This document shows positions 8,891 to 20,126 of a DNA stretch of 33,683 bases, piece after piece. The DNA comes from Burkholderiaceae bacterium (GTDB lineage Bacteria > Pseudomonadota > Gammaproteobacteria > Burkholderiales > Burkholderiaceae_A), in the NCBI GenBank assembly GCA_018882795.1, contig VERJ01000026.1:1-33683 (forward strand), written 5' to 3'. Position 1 is the stretch's first letter; the number at the start of each line of letters is the position of its first letter. The notes under the pieces are model-generated. The model saw only the letters and a list, made by a program, of their open reading frames with translations. It was not told the DNA's origin and did not search any database. Position numbers and translations under genes: made by a program.

Positions 8891-10209
8891 TGGGTGCGCC
8901 TGAGATCCCGATGATCGATACCTGCTTTCACGGCCGGCATATCGCGCCGCAGATTCTTGCGGGCCTGACACCCGATGGCTGGAGCCTGAAGGACTATCAG
9001 TCCCGCGGCGGCTATGAAGCGCTGAAAAAAGTATTGCGCACCATGAAGCCAGAGGACGTCATTGCGGAAGTGAAGGCCTCTGGCCTGCGCGGCCGCGGTG
9101 GTGCGGGCTTTCCCACGGGATTGAAGTGGAGCTTCATGCCCGCCAAGCTGCCGATTCAGAAGTATCTGGTCTGCAATTCCGACGAAGGCGAGCCGGGTAC
9201 CTTCAAGGATCGTGACATCCTGCGCTATAACCCACACATTGTGATCGAGGGCATGGCCATTGCGGCCTATGCCATGGGCGCAACCCGTGGATACAACTAC
9301 ATCCATGGCGAGATATGGGAAACCTATGAGCGCTTTGAAGAGGCGCTTGAAGAAGCACGGGCCGCAGGCCTGATTGGCAAGAACATTCTGGGCAGTGGAT
9401 TTGATTTTGAATTGTTTGCCCACCACGGATTTGGCGCCTATATCTGCGGTGAAGAGACTGCCCTGCTGGAATCGCTGGAGGGCAAGAAGGGCCAGCCCCG
9501 ATTTAAACCACCATTTCCGGCAAGCTTTGGCCTCTACGGCAAGCCCACCACGATCAACAACACCGAGACCTTTGCAGCAGTGCCCTGGATCATCCGCAAT
9601 GGCGGCCAGGCCTATCTGGAGGTGGGCAAGCCCAACAATGGCGGCACCAAGGTGTTCTCTATCTCCGGCGATGTCGAGCGGCCGGGCAACTATGAAATTC
9701 CGCTGGGCACGCCTTTTGCGAAGTTGCTGGAACTTGCCGGTGGCATGCGCGACGGCAAGAAGCTCAAGGCCGTGATCCCCGGTGGTTCCTCCATGCCGGT
9801 GCTGCCCGCAGAGATCATGATGGCCTGCGATATGGATTACGACTCAATCGCCAAGGCCGGCTCCATGCTGGGTTCGGGTGCGGTGATTGTGATGGATGAG
9901 ACCCGTTGCATGGTGCGTAGCCTGCTGCGGCTGTCTTATTTCTACTATGAGGAATCCTGCGGCCAGTGCACGCCCTGTCGCGAGGGCACGGGCTGGCTGT
10001 GGCGGATGGTGGATCGTATCGAGCGTGGCCAGGGCACGATGGAAGATCTCGTTAAGCTCGATGAAGTCGCGGGCAACATCATGGGCCGCACGATTTGTGC
10101 GCTTGGCGATGCTGCAGCGATGCCAGTGCGTGCATTCCTGAAACATTTTCGTTCAGAGTTTGAGCATCACATCGTGCACAAGCGCTGTCTGGTAGAGGAC
10201 TACGTCTGA
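8890..10209 (+). CDS. nuoF: NADH-quinone oxidoreductase subunit F
   Basis: A 51-kDa subunit that binds NADH and FMN and carries cluster N3, the entry point for electrons. I chose ATG 8890 (439 residues) over the GTG one codon earlier, with AGGAGGG at 8878-8884. The glycine-rich nucleotide motif [13 protein letters not shown] is at 68-80, the FMN-binding [17 protein letters not shown] follows near 182, and the 4Fe-4S ligands are Cys357, Cys360, Cys363 ([11 protein letters not shown]) and Cys403. It overlaps both neighbours by one base. Confidence 0.98.
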   Translation: MGAPEIPMIDTCFHGRHIAPQILAGLTPDGWSLKDYQSRGGYEALKKVLRTMKPEDVIAEVKASGLRGRGGAGFPTGLKWSFMPAKLPIQKYLVCNSDEGEPGTFKDRDILRYNPHIVIEGMAIAAYAMGATRGYNYIHGEIWETYERFEEALEEARAAGLIGKNILGSGFDFELFAHHGFGAYICGEETALLESLEGKKGQPRFKPPFPASFGLYGKPTTINNTETFAAVPWIIRNGGQAYLEVGKPNNGGTKVFSISGDVERPGNYEIPLGTPFAKLLELAGGMRDGKKLKAVIPGGSSMPVLPAEIMMACDMDYDSIAKAGSMLGSGAVIVMDETRCMVRSLLRLSYFYYEESCGQCTPCREGTGWLWRMVDRIERGQGTMEDLVKLDEVAGNIMGRTICALGDAAAMPVRAFLKHFRSEFEHHIVHKRCLVEDYV

Positions 10210-12572
10210 TGATCGAACTAGAAATCGACGGACAAAAAGTGGAAGTGCCCGAGGGCAGCATGGTGATGGATGCCGCCACCAAGCTTGGCCTCTATGTACC
10301 GCATTTCTGCTATCACAAGAAACTCTCGATTGCCGCCAACTGCCGTATGTGCCTGGTGGAAGTTGAAAAAGCGCCCAAGGCGCTTCCTGCCTGTGCCACG
10401 CCGGTGACTGCGGGCATGAAAGTCTTTACTGCATCCGAGAAAGCCAAGGTGGCCCAGAAGAGCGTGATGGAGTTTCTGCTGATCAATCACCCGCTGGATT
10501 GCCCGATCTGCGATCAGGGCGGTGAGTGTCAGCTGCAGGATCTCGCGGTGGGCTATGGCCCATCGGCCTCGCGCTACACCGAAGAAAAGCGTGTGGTCTT
10601 TCATAAATCCATGGGCCCGCTGATCTCTGCCGAGGAGATGAGCCGCTGCATTCACTGTACGCGTTGTGTGCGCTTTGGTCAGGAGATCGCCGGCGTGATG
10701 GAGCTGGGCATGGCAGGCCGTGGCGAGCACTCCGAGATCATGTCCTTTGTCGGCAATGCGGTGGAGAGCGAGCTGTCGGGCAATATGATCGATGTCTGCC
10801 CAGTCGGTGCGCTGACCAGTAAACCCTTTCGCTATTCGGCCCGCACCTGGGAGCTCTCGCGCAAGCGTTCGGTGAGTCCACACGACAGCATTGGCGCCAA
10901 CATTGTTGTGCAATCGAAGAACAATGAAGTCAAGCGCGTGGTGCCGCTGGAAAATGAAGAGGTCAACGAATGCTGGATCTCGGATCGTGACCGTTTCAGC
11001 TACGAAGGTCTGAATAGCGCTGATCGTTTAACCGTGCCCATGATCCGGCACTCCGATGGTCAGTGGCACGAGGCCAGCTGGGAAGATGCGCTTGCAAAGG
11101 CTGCAGGTGCACTGCGTGCCGCGGCTGACCATGGTCCGAATCACGTGCGCACACTGCTTTCACCCAACAGCACACTGGAGGAGTTGTCGCTTTCGGCATT
11201 GCTGACGCGTGCACTGAAGAGTGATTCGGTGGATTTCCGCCCGCGGCTCGGACAGACTGGTTTTGATGGGCAATTCAGTGGTGTGCCCACACTCGGCATG
11301 GCCTTGGGTGACGTGAGTCGCCTGGATCGTGCCCTGGTGATCGGTGCCTTTTTGCGCCAGGATCAGCCGCTGATCGCGCAGCGACTGCGGCAGGCCGTGC
11401 GCCATGGTGCGCGTGTGGCAACAATCCATGCAAGCGCGGAAGATCTGCTCATGCCGCTTTCCCTCCAGGTCGTGGCTTCGCCTGCGGATTGGGTACGGGT
11501 CCTGGCTGAGATCGCCGCTGCCGCTTTGACATTGAAATCAGCGCCGCGAGCCGATGTGTTGAACAATATTTCCCCAAGCCCGCAGAGCAGAGCGGTTGCC
11601 CAGATGCTTGCGGAGTCTGCTGACCCCGGCGCACAGGCTGCCATTCTTTTGGGCAACAGCGTGCTGGCCCATCCTCAGGCTGCATCAATCTGGGGGTTCG
11701 CGCAGATGATTGCGGATAGCCTGGGTTGCCGGATTGGATTTACCGTTGAGGGCGGCAATGGTGTGGGTGGCTATGTGGCCAAGGCCCGGCCGATTCAGGG
11801 CGGGCTTGATGCGGCATCCATGTTCGCTTCGCCCGGCGAGGCTTATCTCTTGGTGAATATTGATCCGCTGATGGATTGCGCCAACCCCCAGCAGGCGAGG
11901 GCAGCGCTCACCGCTGCCAAATCGGTCGTGGCGCTCACCGCATTCAAAGATGGCGTGATGGAATTTGCAGATGTTGTCCTGCCGATAGCGCCTTACACCG
12001 AGACATCGGGCAGCTATGTGAATTGCGAAGGCCGACTTCAGACCACCCAGGCGGTGGTGCGGCCCCGAGGTCAGGCACGGCCTGGCTGGAAGATTCTTCG
12101 CGTGCTGGGCAATCTGATTGATGCCGAGGGCTTTGAAGCGGAATCTTCAGAAGATATTCGCCAATCCATAGTTGGCTATGCCCGATCAGGCCAGCTCCTC
12201 ACGGGCCTGTCGGCCAAGCCCCTGCCGCCGCAGTCGGCAGCAGGCCTTGAGGCCTCAGCGAAATCTCGCCTGATTCGTATTGCCGATGTGCCGATCTATC
12301 GCAGCGATGCGGTCGGCCGCCATGCAGAGGCCCTGCAGCAGACTCGGGCCAGTGCGCCACCGAAGGCATTGATGCATTCGGCTGAGATCAATCGACTGGG
12401 CCTTGCCAATGGCGCACGTGTGAAGTGTGTTCAATCCGGGCGTGCATCTGTGGTGATGGAGATTGCTGCGGATGATCGATTGGCACCGGGGGTGATTCGT
12501 ATTTCGGCAGCTCATGCGACCACGGCTGGTCTTGCCGACATGATCGGCCCCATCGAGTTGGAGGCTGCCTGA
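10209..12572 (+). CDS. nuoG: NADH-quinone oxidoreductase subunit G
   Basis: The largest peripheral subunit (75 kDa), which wires electrons from NuoF towards NuoI. In its 787 residues the N-terminal 2Fe-2S ligands are Cys34, Cys45, Cys48 and Cys62; the N5 site is His94, Cys98, Cys101, Cys107; and the N4 site is Cys147, Cys150, Cys153, Cys197. A degenerate molybdopterin-oxidoreductase domain follows. The additional N7 cluster seen in enterobacterial NuoG is not evident. The start overlaps the nuoF stop by one base. Confidence 0.97.
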   Translation: MIELEIDGQKVEVPEGSMVMDAATKLGLYVPHFCYHKKLSIAANCRMCLVEVEKAPKALPACATPVTAGMKVFTASEKAKVAQKSVMEFLLINHPLDCPICDQGGECQLQDLAVGYGPSASRYTEEKRVVFHKSMGPLISAEEMSRCIHCTRCVRFGQEIAGVMELGMAGRGEHSEIMSFVGNAVESELSGNMIDVCPVGALTSKPFRYSARTWELSRKRSVSPHDSIGANIVVQSKNNEVKRVVPLENEEVNECWISDRDRFSYEGLNSADRLTVPMIRHSDGQWHEASWEDALAKAAGALRAAADHGPNHVRTLLSPNSTLEELSLSALLTRALKSDSVDFRPRLGQTGFDGQFSGVPTLGMALGDVSRLDRALVIGAFLRQDQPLIAQRLRQAVRHGARVATIHASAEDLLMPLSLQVVASPADWVRVLAEIAAAALTLKSAPRADVLNNISPSPQSRAVAQMLAESADPGAQAAILLGNSVLAHPQAASIWGFAQMIADSLGCRIGFTVEGGNGVGGYVAKARPIQGGLDAASMFASPGEAYLLVNIDPLMDCANPQQARAALTAAKSVVALTAFKDGVMEFADVVLPIAPYTETSGSYVNCEGRLQTTQAVVRPRGQARPGWKILRVLGNLIDAEGFEAESSEDIRQSIVGYARSGQLLTGLSAKPLPPQSAAGLEASAKSRLIRIADVPIYRSDAVGRHAEALQQTRASAPPKALMHSAEINRLGLANGARVKCVQSGRASVVMEIAADDRLAPGVIRISAAHATTAGLADMIGPIELEAA

Positions 12573-12573
12573 T

Positions 12574-13641
12574 ATGCAGGATCTGCTGACCGGCGTGCAT
12601 CAGATGGGCGCATCGCTTCTGGGCGATGCCTGGCCCGTGGCCTGGATACTGATCAAAATTGTGGCGCTTGTGCTGCCTATCCTGGGCTGTGTGGCCTATC
12701 TCACACTCTGGGAGCGTAAGCTGATTGGCTGGATGCATATCCGTCTTGGCCCCAATCGCGTTGGACCCCTGGGCCTGCTGCAGCCGATTGCCGATGCATT
12801 AAAGCTGCTCACCAAAGAGATCATCATGCCTGCCCAGGCCAGCCGCGGACTTTATATCCTGGGCCCGATTCTCACCATTACGCCCGCCATGGCCGCCTGG
12901 GTAGTGATGCCATTCGGGCCCGAGGTCGCACTCTCCAATATCAATGCCGGATTGCTGCTGCTCCTTGCGATCACTTCGGTGGAGGTCTATGGCGTGATCC
13001 TGGCCGGCTGGGCATCGAATTCGAAATACGCATTTCTCGCTGCCATGCGTGCAGCGGCCCAGATGGTGTCGTATGAACTGGCCATTGGGTTTGCTCTGGT
13101 CACGGTACTCATGGTCACTGGAAGCATGAATATGACTGAAATTGTGCTGAGCCAACAGAAGGGTATGTTCGCCGATCAGTGGGGCCTGAACTTCCTGTCC
13201 TGGAACTGGCTGCCGCTGCTGCCAGTGGCGGTGGTGTATTTCGTGTCGAGCGTGGCCGAAACCAACCGCCACCCCTTCGATGTGGTCGAGGGCGAGTCCG
13301 AGATCGTTGCCGGTCACATGGTCGAATATTCAGGCATGGCCTTTGCGGTCTTCTTCTTGGCCGAATACGCCAACATGATCCTGCTCTCAGCCCTGGCTGC
13401 GGTGATGTTTCTTGGCGGATGGGATGCGCCGGTTGCTGCGCTGGATTTCATTCCCGGCTGGATTTGGTTGGGCATTAAAACCTTCCTGGTGGTGAGCGTC
13501 TATATCTGGATGCGGGCATCGTTTCCACGCTATCGCTATGACCAGATCATGCGCCTGGGTTGGAAGATCTTTATCCCGGTCACGCTGGTGTGGCTGGTGC
13601 TGGTGGGCGCCTGGATGCAGACGCCTTGGTCGATCTGGTGA
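12574..13641 (+). CDS. nuoH: NADH-quinone oxidoreductase subunit H
   Basis: A membrane subunit that roofs the quinone chamber and links the peripheral arm with the proton-pumping arm. It has 355 residues with about eight transmembrane helices. Conserved stretches are the cytoplasmic loop [19 protein letters not shown] near residue 50 and [20 protein letters not shown] near residue 230, rich in conserved charged residues. The ATG is one base after the nuoG stop. Confidence 0.97.
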   Translation: MQDLLTGVHQMGASLLGDAWPVAWILIKIVALVLPILGCVAYLTLWERKLIGWMHIRLGPNRVGPLGLLQPIADALKLLTKEIIMPAQASRGLYILGPILTITPAMAAWVVMPFGPEVALSNINAGLLLLLAITSVEVYGVILAGWASNSKYAFLAAMRAAAQMVSYELAIGFALVTVLMVTGSMNMTEIVLSQQKGMFADQWGLNFLSWNWLPLLPVAVVYFVSSVAETNRHPFDVVEGESEIVAGHMVEYSGMAFAVFFLAEYANMILLSALAAVMFLGGWDAPVAALDFIPGWIWLGIKTFLVVSVYIWMRASFPRYRYDQIMRLGWKIFIPVTLVWLVLVGAWMQTPWSIW

Positions 13642-13656
13642 TGGGGTGAATCGAAC

Positions 13657-14145
13657 ATGACTGCGATCGCAAATTTTCTTCGTTCTTTCCTGCTGCTGGA
13701 GATGCTGCGTGGCATGGCGTTGACTGGCCGCTACCTCTTTGCGCGCAAGATCACGATTCAGTACCCCGAAGAGAAGACACCGATGTCGGTGCGCTTTCGG
13801 GGCCTGCACGCCTTGCGCCGCTACCCCAATGGGGAGGAGCGCTGTATCGCCTGCAAACTCTGTGAGGCAGTCTGTCCCGCGCAGGCCATCACGATTGAAT
13901 CAGCTGAGCGCGAAGACGGCACCCGTCGCACCACGCGCTATGACATTGATTTGACCAAGTGCATTTTCTGCGGCTTTTGCGAGGAAAGCTGCCCGGTCGA
14001 TTCCATTGTGGAAACCCATATCCATGAGTACCACGGCGAGCAACGCGGCGATCTTTACTTCACCAAGGAGATGCTGCTGGCTGTTGGGGATCGCTATGAA
14101 AGAGACATTGCTGCAGCCCGCGAGGCGGATGCACCTTATCGTTAG
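13657..14145 (+). CDS. nuoI: NADH-quinone oxidoreductase subunit I
   Basis: An 8Fe-ferredoxin-like subunit with clusters N6a and N6b, passing electrons from NuoG to NuoB. In its 162 residues two CxxCxxCxxxCP motifs are intact: Cys63, 66, 69, 73 ([12 protein letters not shown]) and Cys102, 105, 108, 112 ([12 protein letters not shown]). An amphipathic N-terminal helix is expected to lie on the membrane. It sits 15 bases after nuoH. Confidence 0.98.
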   Translation: MTAIANFLRSFLLLEMLRGMALTGRYLFARKITIQYPEEKTPMSVRFRGLHALRRYPNGEERCIACKLCEAVCPAQAITIESAEREDGTRRTTRYDIDLTKCIFCGFCEESCPVDSIVETHIHEYHGEQRGDLYFTKEMLLAVGDRYERDIAAAREADAPYR

Positions 14146-14156
14146 GATTGATCACT

Positions 14157-14828
14157 ATGTTTGATGTCACGCTGTCGTTGTTTTACGCCTTCGCCGCAAT
14201 TCTGGTGTTTGCGGCAGTGCGCGTGATCACGGCGCGCAACCCGGTGCATGCGGTGCTCTATCTGGTGCTGAGTTTTTTCAGTGCTGCGGCCATCTGGCTG
14301 CTGCTGAGAGCGGAATTTCTCGCCCTTACCCTGGTGCTGGTCTATGTCGGTGCGGTGATGGTGCTGTTTCTTTTTGTGGTGATGATGATCGACTTTGATC
14401 TGGAAAAGATCCGGCAGGGCTTCTGGGCGAATCTGCGGGTGGCGGCCCCTGTGGGCGGACTGATCGTGTTCGAGATGTCAGCCGTGTTGATTCGCAGCTT
14501 CAATGTGCCAGAGTCTTCCGTGGCTTCGCTGCCGCCCAAATACGACAACACCAAGATGCTGGGCAAGCTGATCTATACAGACTATGTCTACGCATTTGAG
14601 ATTGCGGCACTCATTTTGCTGCTGGCCATTGTGGCTGCGATTGCTCTGACGCTGCGCAGGCGCAAAGACACCAAGGCCCAGAGGCCTGGAGATCAGGTCC
14701 GTGTGCGGGCGGCTGACCGTGTCCGGCTCGTCTCGGTCGCCCCAGTGGTGAAGGCGGCTGCGGCCGAACAAGCCGCCGATGCGGCAGGCCAGGCGGATAG
14801 CGCTGTGGCCCAAGGAAAGGGGGCCTGA
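14157..14828 (+). CDS. nuoJ: NADH-quinone oxidoreductase subunit J
   Basis: A membrane subunit (ND6 homologue) next to NuoK and NuoA. I chose ATG 14157 (223 residues), since AGGA at 14144-14147 is well placed for it; the in-frame TTG at 14148 is not. Five transmembrane segments occupy residues up to about 165, including the conserved [15 protein letters not shown] with its pi-bulge region. A basic, Ala-rich hydrophilic tail of about 50 residues follows, as in other betaproteobacterial NuoJ proteins. Confidence 0.95.
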   Translation: MFDVTLSLFYAFAAILVFAAVRVITARNPVHAVLYLVLSFFSAAAIWLLLRAEFLALTLVLVYVGAVMVLFLFVVMMIDFDLEKIRQGFWANLRVAAPVGGLIVFEMSAVLIRSFNVPESSVASLPPKYDNTKMLGKLIYTDYVYAFEIAALILLLAIVAAIALTLRRRKDTKAQRPGDQVRVRAADRVRLVSVAPVVKAAAAEQAADAAGQADSAVAQGKGA

Positions 14829-14829
14829 T

Positions 14830-15135
14830 GTGCTGACACTTGCACACTTCCTTACCCTGGGTGCGATTTTGTTTGCACTTTCGGTGATCGGTATTTTTAT
14901 GAACCGAAAAAATCTGATTGTGTTGCTGATGGCCATTGAGCTGATGCTCCTTGCCGTGAACATGAACTTCATCGCCTTTTCTCACTATCTGGGCGATTCC
15001 GCAGGACAGGTCTTTGTGTTTTTCATCCTGACGGTGGCGGCCGCCGAGTCGGCGATTGGCCTAGCCATTCTGGTGGTGCTGTTCCGAAATCTCAATACCG
15101 TCGAGGTCGAAGAACTCGATGAACTCAAGGGCTGA
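14830..15135 (+). CDS. nuoK: NADH-quinone oxidoreductase subunit K
   Basis: A small membrane subunit (ND4L homologue) in the proton path. I chose GTG 14830, giving 101 residues, the family length; the longer reading from ATG 14779 would overlap nuoJ and add a hydrophilic leader foreign to the family. Three helices are visible. Conserved buried glutamates are Glu37 (LMAIELML) and Glu73 ([10 protein letters not shown]). The start follows the nuoJ stop after one base. Confidence 0.95.
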   Translation: MLTLAHFLTLGAILFALSVIGIFMNRKNLIVLLMAIELMLLAVNMNFIAFSHYLGDSAGQVFVFFILTVAAAESAIGLAILVVLFRNLNTVEVEELDELKG

Positions 15136-15141
15136 GCTCGC

Positions 15142-17145
15142 ATGAAATCGCTTTATCTGCTCGTTCCACTCGCGCCACTGGCAGGCGCCATCCTGGCCGG
15201 CCTGTTTGGCCGTGCCATCGGCAGGGCGGGTGCCCATTGGGCCACGATCTCCGGTGTCACGGTTGCACTCATGGCCAGCCTCGTCGTGCTTGCCGATGTG
15301 CTGGAGGGCAACACATTCAATGGCCCCGTCTACACCTGGGCCCAGGTGGCCGGCTTGAAGTTTGAGGTGGGGTTTCTGATCGACACACTCTCGGCGACGA
15401 TGATGGTGGTGGTCACCTCGGTCTCGCTTGCCGTGCATGTCTACACCATCGGCTATATGCACGATGACCCCGGCTATCAGCGCTTCTTCAGTTATATCTC
15501 GCTCTTTACTTTTGCGATGCTGATGCTGGTCATGAGCAATAACTTCCTGCAGCTCTTTTTTGGCTGGGAGGCGGTCGGGCTTGTTTCTTATCTGTTGATC
15601 GGCTTTTGGTACACCAGGCCCACTGCGATCTATGCCAATCTGAAGGCCTTTTTGGTGAACCGCGTCGGGGACTTCGGTTTTATTCTTGGTATTGGATTGT
15701 TGTTATCTGCAACCGGCACCCTGGACTATGCCGCTACCTTCAAGCTTGCGCCGGAACTCGCCTCTAAGACCACGTCGCTTTTTCCTGGCACTGACTGGCC
15801 CCTGTTGGCTGTGGCTTGTATTTGTTTATTCATTGGTGCGATGGGTAAGTCGGCCCAGTTTCCGCTGCATGTCTGGCTGCCTGATTCCATGGAAGGTCCT
15901 ACGCCTATCTCTGCCCTGATCCATGCTGCGACCATGGTTACAGCGGGTATCTTTATGGTGGCTCGCATGTCGCCGCTCTTTGAGTTAAGCGACATCGCGC
16001 TCTCATTTGTGCTGATTATCGGCGCAATCACGGCGCTTTTTATGGGTTTTCTGGGTATCGTACAAAACGACATCAAGCGGGTGGTGGCCTATTCCACGCT
16101 CTCGCAGCTGGGCTATATGACCGTAGCACTCGGTGCATCGGCTTATTCGGTGGCGTTTTTCCACCTGATGACCCACGCATTTTTCAAAGCGCTACTCTTT
16201 TTAGCGGCGGGCTCTGTGATTATTGGCATGCATCACGATCAGGACATCCGCAATATGGGCGGCCTGTGGAAGAAGATGCCGATTACCTGGGCGGTCTCCT
16301 TGCTTGGGTCGCTCGCCCTGATCGGTGCGCCATTCTTCTCCGGTTTTTACTCCAAGGACATGATCATCGAGGCAGTCCATGCCTCTAATTTGATCGCGGC
16401 GCCCGTGGTGTATCTGATGTTGCTGCTCGGTGTGTTTGTGACCGCGTTTTATTCCTTTCGCATGTTCTTCATGGTGTTTCATGGCAAGCCGCGCTGGGAT
16501 TCCGCTGGTGGTCATGGGCACGGGCATGATGATCACGGCCATGGTGGCGAGCCGCACGAGTCCCCCCTGGTGGTGACGCTACCGCTGGTGGCCCTTGCGG
16601 TCCCCTCAGTGGTGTTGGGTGCGATTGCGATCGGCCCGATGCTCTTTGGCGACTATTTCAAGGGCGTGATTTTTGTCGATCCCGCGCATCCCGCCATGGC
16701 CGAACTCGCCAAGCACTATCACGGCGCGGTCGCCTTGGCCCTGCATAGCGTGCAGACCCTTCCGTTCTGGCTTGCGCTGGCGGGTGTGGTGGTATCTGGC
16801 TACTTCTACCTGGTGAGCCCCGCGATCCCGCAGCGGATCTCACAGCAGTTTTCTGCACTCCATCGGCTGTTAGACCAGAAATACTTTATGGATCGTTTTA
16901 ATGAAATCGTGTTTGCCGGTGGCGCAAGGCTTTTGGGCGGTCAACTCTGGAAGCGGACAGATCAGGGCCTGATCGATGGTTTCATGGTGAACGGTAGCGC
17001 CCGCGTGGTGGCGGCAGTGGCCTCGATCATGCGCATCGGCCAGACTGGATATCTCTATCACTATGCAATCGCCATGATTCTCGGCGTTGCGCTCATGCTC
17101 TGGTGGTTTGCACCGGTCATGAATCCGATGCCGATGGTGAAATGA
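15142..17145 (+). CDS. nuoL: NADH-quinone oxidoreductase subunit L
   Basis: The distal antiporter-like proton-pumping subunit, with the long lateral helix. It has 667 residues. Key pumping residues are Glu143 (FFGWEAVGLVSY), Lys236 (GAMGKSAQFPLHVWLPD) and the broken-helix region after ALIHAATMVTAG. An unusual feature is a soluble His-rich loop at about residues 454-474 (six His within 15 residues, GHGHGHDDHGHGG...PHE). The start is 6 bases after nuoK; the end overlaps nuoM. Confidence 0.97.
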   Translation: MKSLYLLVPLAPLAGAILAGLFGRAIGRAGAHWATISGVTVALMASLVVLADVLEGNTFNGPVYTWAQVAGLKFEVGFLIDTLSATMMVVVTSVSLAVHVYTIGYMHDDPGYQRFFSYISLFTFAMLMLVMSNNFLQLFFGWEAVGLVSYLLIGFWYTRPTAIYANLKAFLVNRVGDFGFILGIGLLLSATGTLDYAATFKLAPELASKTTSLFPGTDWPLLAVACICLFIGAMGKSAQFPLHVWLPDSMEGPTPISALIHAATMVTAGIFMVARMSPLFELSDIALSFVLIIGAITALFMGFLGIVQNDIKRVVAYSTLSQLGYMTVALGASAYSVAFFHLMTHAFFKALLFLAAGSVIIGMHHDQDIRNMGGLWKKMPITWAVSLLGSLALIGAPFFSGFYSKDMIIEAVHASNLIAAPVVYLMLLLGVFVTAFYSFRMFFMVFHGKPRWDSAGGHGHGHDDHGHGGEPHESPLVVTLPLVALAVPSVVLGAIAIGPMLFGDYFKGVIFVDPAHPAMAELAKHYHGAVALALHSVQTLPFWLALAGVVVSGYFYLVSPAIPQRISQQFSALHRLLDQKYFMDRFNEIVFAGGARLLGGQLWKRTDQGLIDGFMVNGSARVVAAVASIMRIGQTGYLYHYAIAMILGVALMLWWFAPVMNPMPMVK

Positions 17146-18632
17146 TGAGCGGATTCCCTGTGCTTTCACTCTCCATCTGGCTGCCGATCCTCTGTGGCCT
17201 AGCGTTGATCTTGGCCGGAAGTGCTCTGTCGGCAGGTAAGCTGCGGCGCGCTGCCTTGGTGTCTTCGATCCTTGGTTTTTTGGTCACCATTCCGCTGATC
17301 ACGGGCTTTGACCTGAGTGCCACAGGCATGCAGTTTGTCGAGAAAGCCAGCTGGATTGAGCGCTTTGGCATTCAGTACTACCTAGGCATTGATGGCCTCT
17401 CCATGTGGTTCATTCCGCTGACGGCGCTGATTACGGTTTTTGTGGTGATCGCGGGATGGGAGGTGATCGAGGAGCGCGTGGGCGAATACATGGGCGCCTT
17501 TCTGCTGCTCTCGGGCCTGATGATCGGTGTGTTCTCCGCGCTTGATGGCATTTTGTTTTATGTCTTCTTCGAGGCCACGCTGATCCCAATGTATTTGATT
17601 ATTGGCATCTGGGGCGGGCCGAACCGCGTTTATGCGGCCTTTAAGTTCTTCCTCTACACGCTGCTGGGCTCTTTGCTCACTCTGGTGGCCCTGGTCTATC
17701 TGTATATGAAGTCGGGCAGCTTCGATGTGCTGGCTTGGCACAAGCTGCCGCTGCCGCTGGATGTGCAGATCTTTATCTTCATCGCCTTCCTCATCGCGTT
17801 TGCCGTGAAGGTGCCGATGTGGCCGGTTCACACCTGGCTGCCCGATGCCCACGTGGAGGCGCCCACCGGCGGCTCGGTGGTGCTGGCGGCGATCATGCTC
17901 AAGCTTGGCGCCTATGGATTCTTGCGCTTCTCGCTGCCAATTGCGCCGGATGCCTCGCGTGAGCTGGATACGCTCATGATCACCCTGTCGCTGATCGCGG
18001 TGGTCTATATTGGCCTGGTGGCCCTGGTGCAGGCCGACATGAAAAAACTTGTGGCCTATTCATCGATTGCCCACATGGGCTTTGTCACGCTGGGTTTTTT
18101 CATGTTCAACAGCCTGGGCGTGCAGGGTGGCATCGTGCAGATGATCTCCCACGGATTTATTTCCGGCGCGATGTTTCTGTGCATCGGCGTGCTGTATGAC
18201 CGGATGCATTCGCGGCAGATCGCCGACTATGGAGGCGTGGTCAATCGCATGCCGAAGTTTGCGGCACTCTTTGTGCTTTTTGCCATGGCCAACAGTGGCC
18301 TGCCGGCCACCAGCGGGTTTGTCGGTGAGTTCATGGTGATCTTAGGGGCCGTGGATTACAACTTCTGGATTGCCTTGCTGGCAGCGACCACCCTGATTTT
18401 CGGTGCAGCCTATTCGCTGTGGATGATCAAACGTGTGGTCTTTGGCGAGGTCGCCAATGACCATGTCGCTGAGTTAAAAGATGTCAATGCCCGTGAGTTC
18501 TGGATGCTGATGGGCCTGGCCTTCTTTGTGCTCCTGATGGGCCTGTGGCCTGCGCCCTTTGTTGATGTGATGCAGGTCTCGGTTGATGGTCTGCTCAAGC
18601 ATGTGGCCACACCCAAGCTGCCCACCCCCTGA
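17142..18632 (+). CDS. nuoM: NADH-quinone oxidoreductase subunit M
   Basis: A middle antiporter-like proton-pumping subunit. I chose ATG 17142 (496 residues), overlapping the nuoL stop by four bases; ATG 17145 is an equally possible start one codon later, while ATG 17103 would lie well inside nuoL. Key residues are Glu144 (FYVFFEATLIPMYLIIG) and Lys223 (FAVKVPMWPVHTWLPDAHVEAPT). About 14 transmembrane helices are expected. Confidence 0.96.
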   Translation: MMSGFPVLSLSIWLPILCGLALILAGSALSAGKLRRAALVSSILGFLVTIPLITGFDLSATGMQFVEKASWIERFGIQYYLGIDGLSMWFIPLTALITVFVVIAGWEVIEERVGEYMGAFLLLSGLMIGVFSALDGILFYVFFEATLIPMYLIIGIWGGPNRVYAAFKFFLYTLLGSLLTLVALVYLYMKSGSFDVLAWHKLPLPLDVQIFIFIAFLIAFAVKVPMWPVHTWLPDAHVEAPTGGSVVLAAIMLKLGAYGFLRFSLPIAPDASRELDTLMITLSLIAVVYIGLVALVQADMKKLVAYSSIAHMGFVTLGFFMFNSLGVQGGIVQMISHGFISGAMFLCIGVLYDRMHSRQIADYGGVVNRMPKFAALFVLFAMANSGLPATSGFVGEFMVILGAVDYNFWIALLAATTLIFGAAYSLWMIKRVVFGEVANDHVAELKDVNAREFWMLMGLAFFVLLMGLWPAPFVDVMQVSVDGLLKHVATPKLPTP

Positions 18633-18650
18633 TTCTTCCAAGAGACGGCC

Positions 18651-20126
18651 ATGACCCTGGAATCCTTAAAACTTGCCGCCGCGCTGCCTGAGATTCTGCT
18701 GCTGGTGCTCCTCAGCGTGGTGTTGTTGATCGATCTGTTCATGCAGCGCGCGGAACGCGTTGTACATGGTTTATCCGTGGGTGGTCTGCTGTTGATTGGT
18801 CTTTGGCAGCTGATGGACAGTGGTCAGACCCAGACGGTCTATGCCATGAATAACCTGGTGGTTGCTGACTCCATGACTGCATTTTTAAAGGGTGGGGCGG
18901 CGTTGGCAGCAGCGATCACCTTGCTCTATTCACGGCATTACATCGTGGATCGCGAGATCCCCAACGGCGAGTTTCATGTGTTAGCCATGTTTGCGCTCTT
19001 GGGCCAGTTTGTGATGATCTCGGCCAACAGCTTCCTTACCATCTATCTAGGCATCGAGTTGTTGTCTCTCGCGCTCTATGCCCTGGTGGCCCTGCGCCGC
19101 AATCATGCAATCTCCACCGAGGCGGCGATGAAGTATTTTGTGCTGGGCGCCTTGGCTTCGGGTTTCCTGCTCTATGGCATGTCCATGATCTATGGCGCCA
19201 CCGGCACATTGGATCTCCCACTGGTGGCCGACAAGCTGGCCTCGGGCCAGGCGGATAGGCTGATCATGGTGTTTGGCACGGTGTTTCTGGTGGCGGGCCT
19301 TGCGTTTAAGCTGGGCGCGGTGCCCTTCCATATGTGGGTGCCTGATGTGTATCAGGGTGCGCCGACGGCCATGACACTGTTGATCGGTGCTGCGCCCAAG
19401 TTTGCTGCCTTTGCCATCACCATTCGACTGCTGGTTTCAGGTCTGATTGGTGTGGCCGCCGATTGGCAGCAGATGCTGATGATCCTGGCGGTATTGTCGC
19501 TGGGCGTTGGTAATCTAATTGCCATCATGCAGACCAATGTGAAGCGGCTGTTGGCCTATTCCACCATCGCACATATGGGGTTCATGCTCCTGGGGTTTGC
19601 CTCGGGCGTGGTGGACTCTGACACCGTGGGCGCGGTGGATGCCTATGCAGCCTCGCTTTTCTATGTGGTGACCTATGTGATCACCACCCTGGGCAGCTTC
19701 GGTGTGTTGATGCTGGCCTCCTCCAAGGGGTTCGAGTGCGAGTCGCTGGATGACATCAAGGGGCTCGGCCGTCGCCACCCCTGGCTGGCCGCGATTTTTC
19801 TGATTCTGATTTTTTCGCTGGCGGGTATTCCGCCCACGGTGGGTTTTTACGCCAAGCTGGCGGTGTTGGAGGCGGTCGTACAGGCCGGCCACATTGCCTT
19901 GGCTGTGTTTGCCGTGATGGCATCCCTGGTGGGTGCATTTTATTATCTGCGGCTCGTGAAGGTGATGTATTTCGATGAATCCAAAATCGAGTCGCCGATG
20001 GATTGCGGCCGAACCGCCCAGTCGCTGCTTGCGGCCAACGGCATTGTCGTGTTGTTGCTGGGCATTCTGCCTGGCCCCCTGATGGCGGTCTGCCTGTATA
20101 CCGTTCGCGTCTCGCTGGCGGCATGA
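18651..20126 (+). CDS. nuoN: NADH-quinone oxidoreductase subunit N
   Basis: The proximal antiporter-like proton-pumping subunit. It has 491 residues. Conserved residues are Glu136 ([15 protein letters not shown]) and Lys220 ([25 protein letters not shown]), with a third motif [16 protein letters not shown]. It starts 18 bases after nuoM and its stop overlaps the next gene in ATGA. It is the last canonical complex I gene; all fourteen, A to N, are present and intact in standard order. Confidence 0.97.
   Translation: MTLESLKLAAALPEILLLVLLSVVLLIDLFMQRAERVVHGLSVGGLLLIGLWQLMDSGQTQTVYAMNNLVVADSMTAFLKGGAALAAAITLLYSRHYIVDREIPNGEFHVLAMFALLGQFVMISANSFLTIYLGIELLSLALYALVALRRNHAISTEAAMKYFVLGALASGFLLYGMSMIYGATGTLDLPLVADKLASGQADRLIMVFGTVFLVAGLAFKLGAVPFHMWVPDVYQGAPTAMTLLIGAAPKFAAFAITIRLLVSGLIGVAADWQQMLMILAVLSLGVGNLIAIMQTNVKRLLAYSTIAHMGFMLLGFASGVVDSDTVGAVDAYAASLFYVVTYVITTLGSFGVLMLASSKGFECESLDDIKGLGRRHPWLAAIFLILIFSLAGIPPTVGFYAKLAVLEAVVQAGHIALAVFAVMASLVGAFYYLRLVKVMYFDESKIESPMDCGRTAQSLLAANGIVVLLLGILPGPLMAVCLYTVRVSLAA

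Noticed and set aside
8569-9426. Minus-strand open frame of 285 codons across nuoE/nuoF
   Set aside because: It spans the junction of two certain genes and has no recognisable motif; it is a codon-bias shadow.
14779-14829. An N-terminal extension of nuoK from ATG 14779
   Set aside because: It overlaps nuoJ by 50 bases and adds a hydrophilic leader not found in the 100-residue family; GTG 14830 gives the proper N-terminus.
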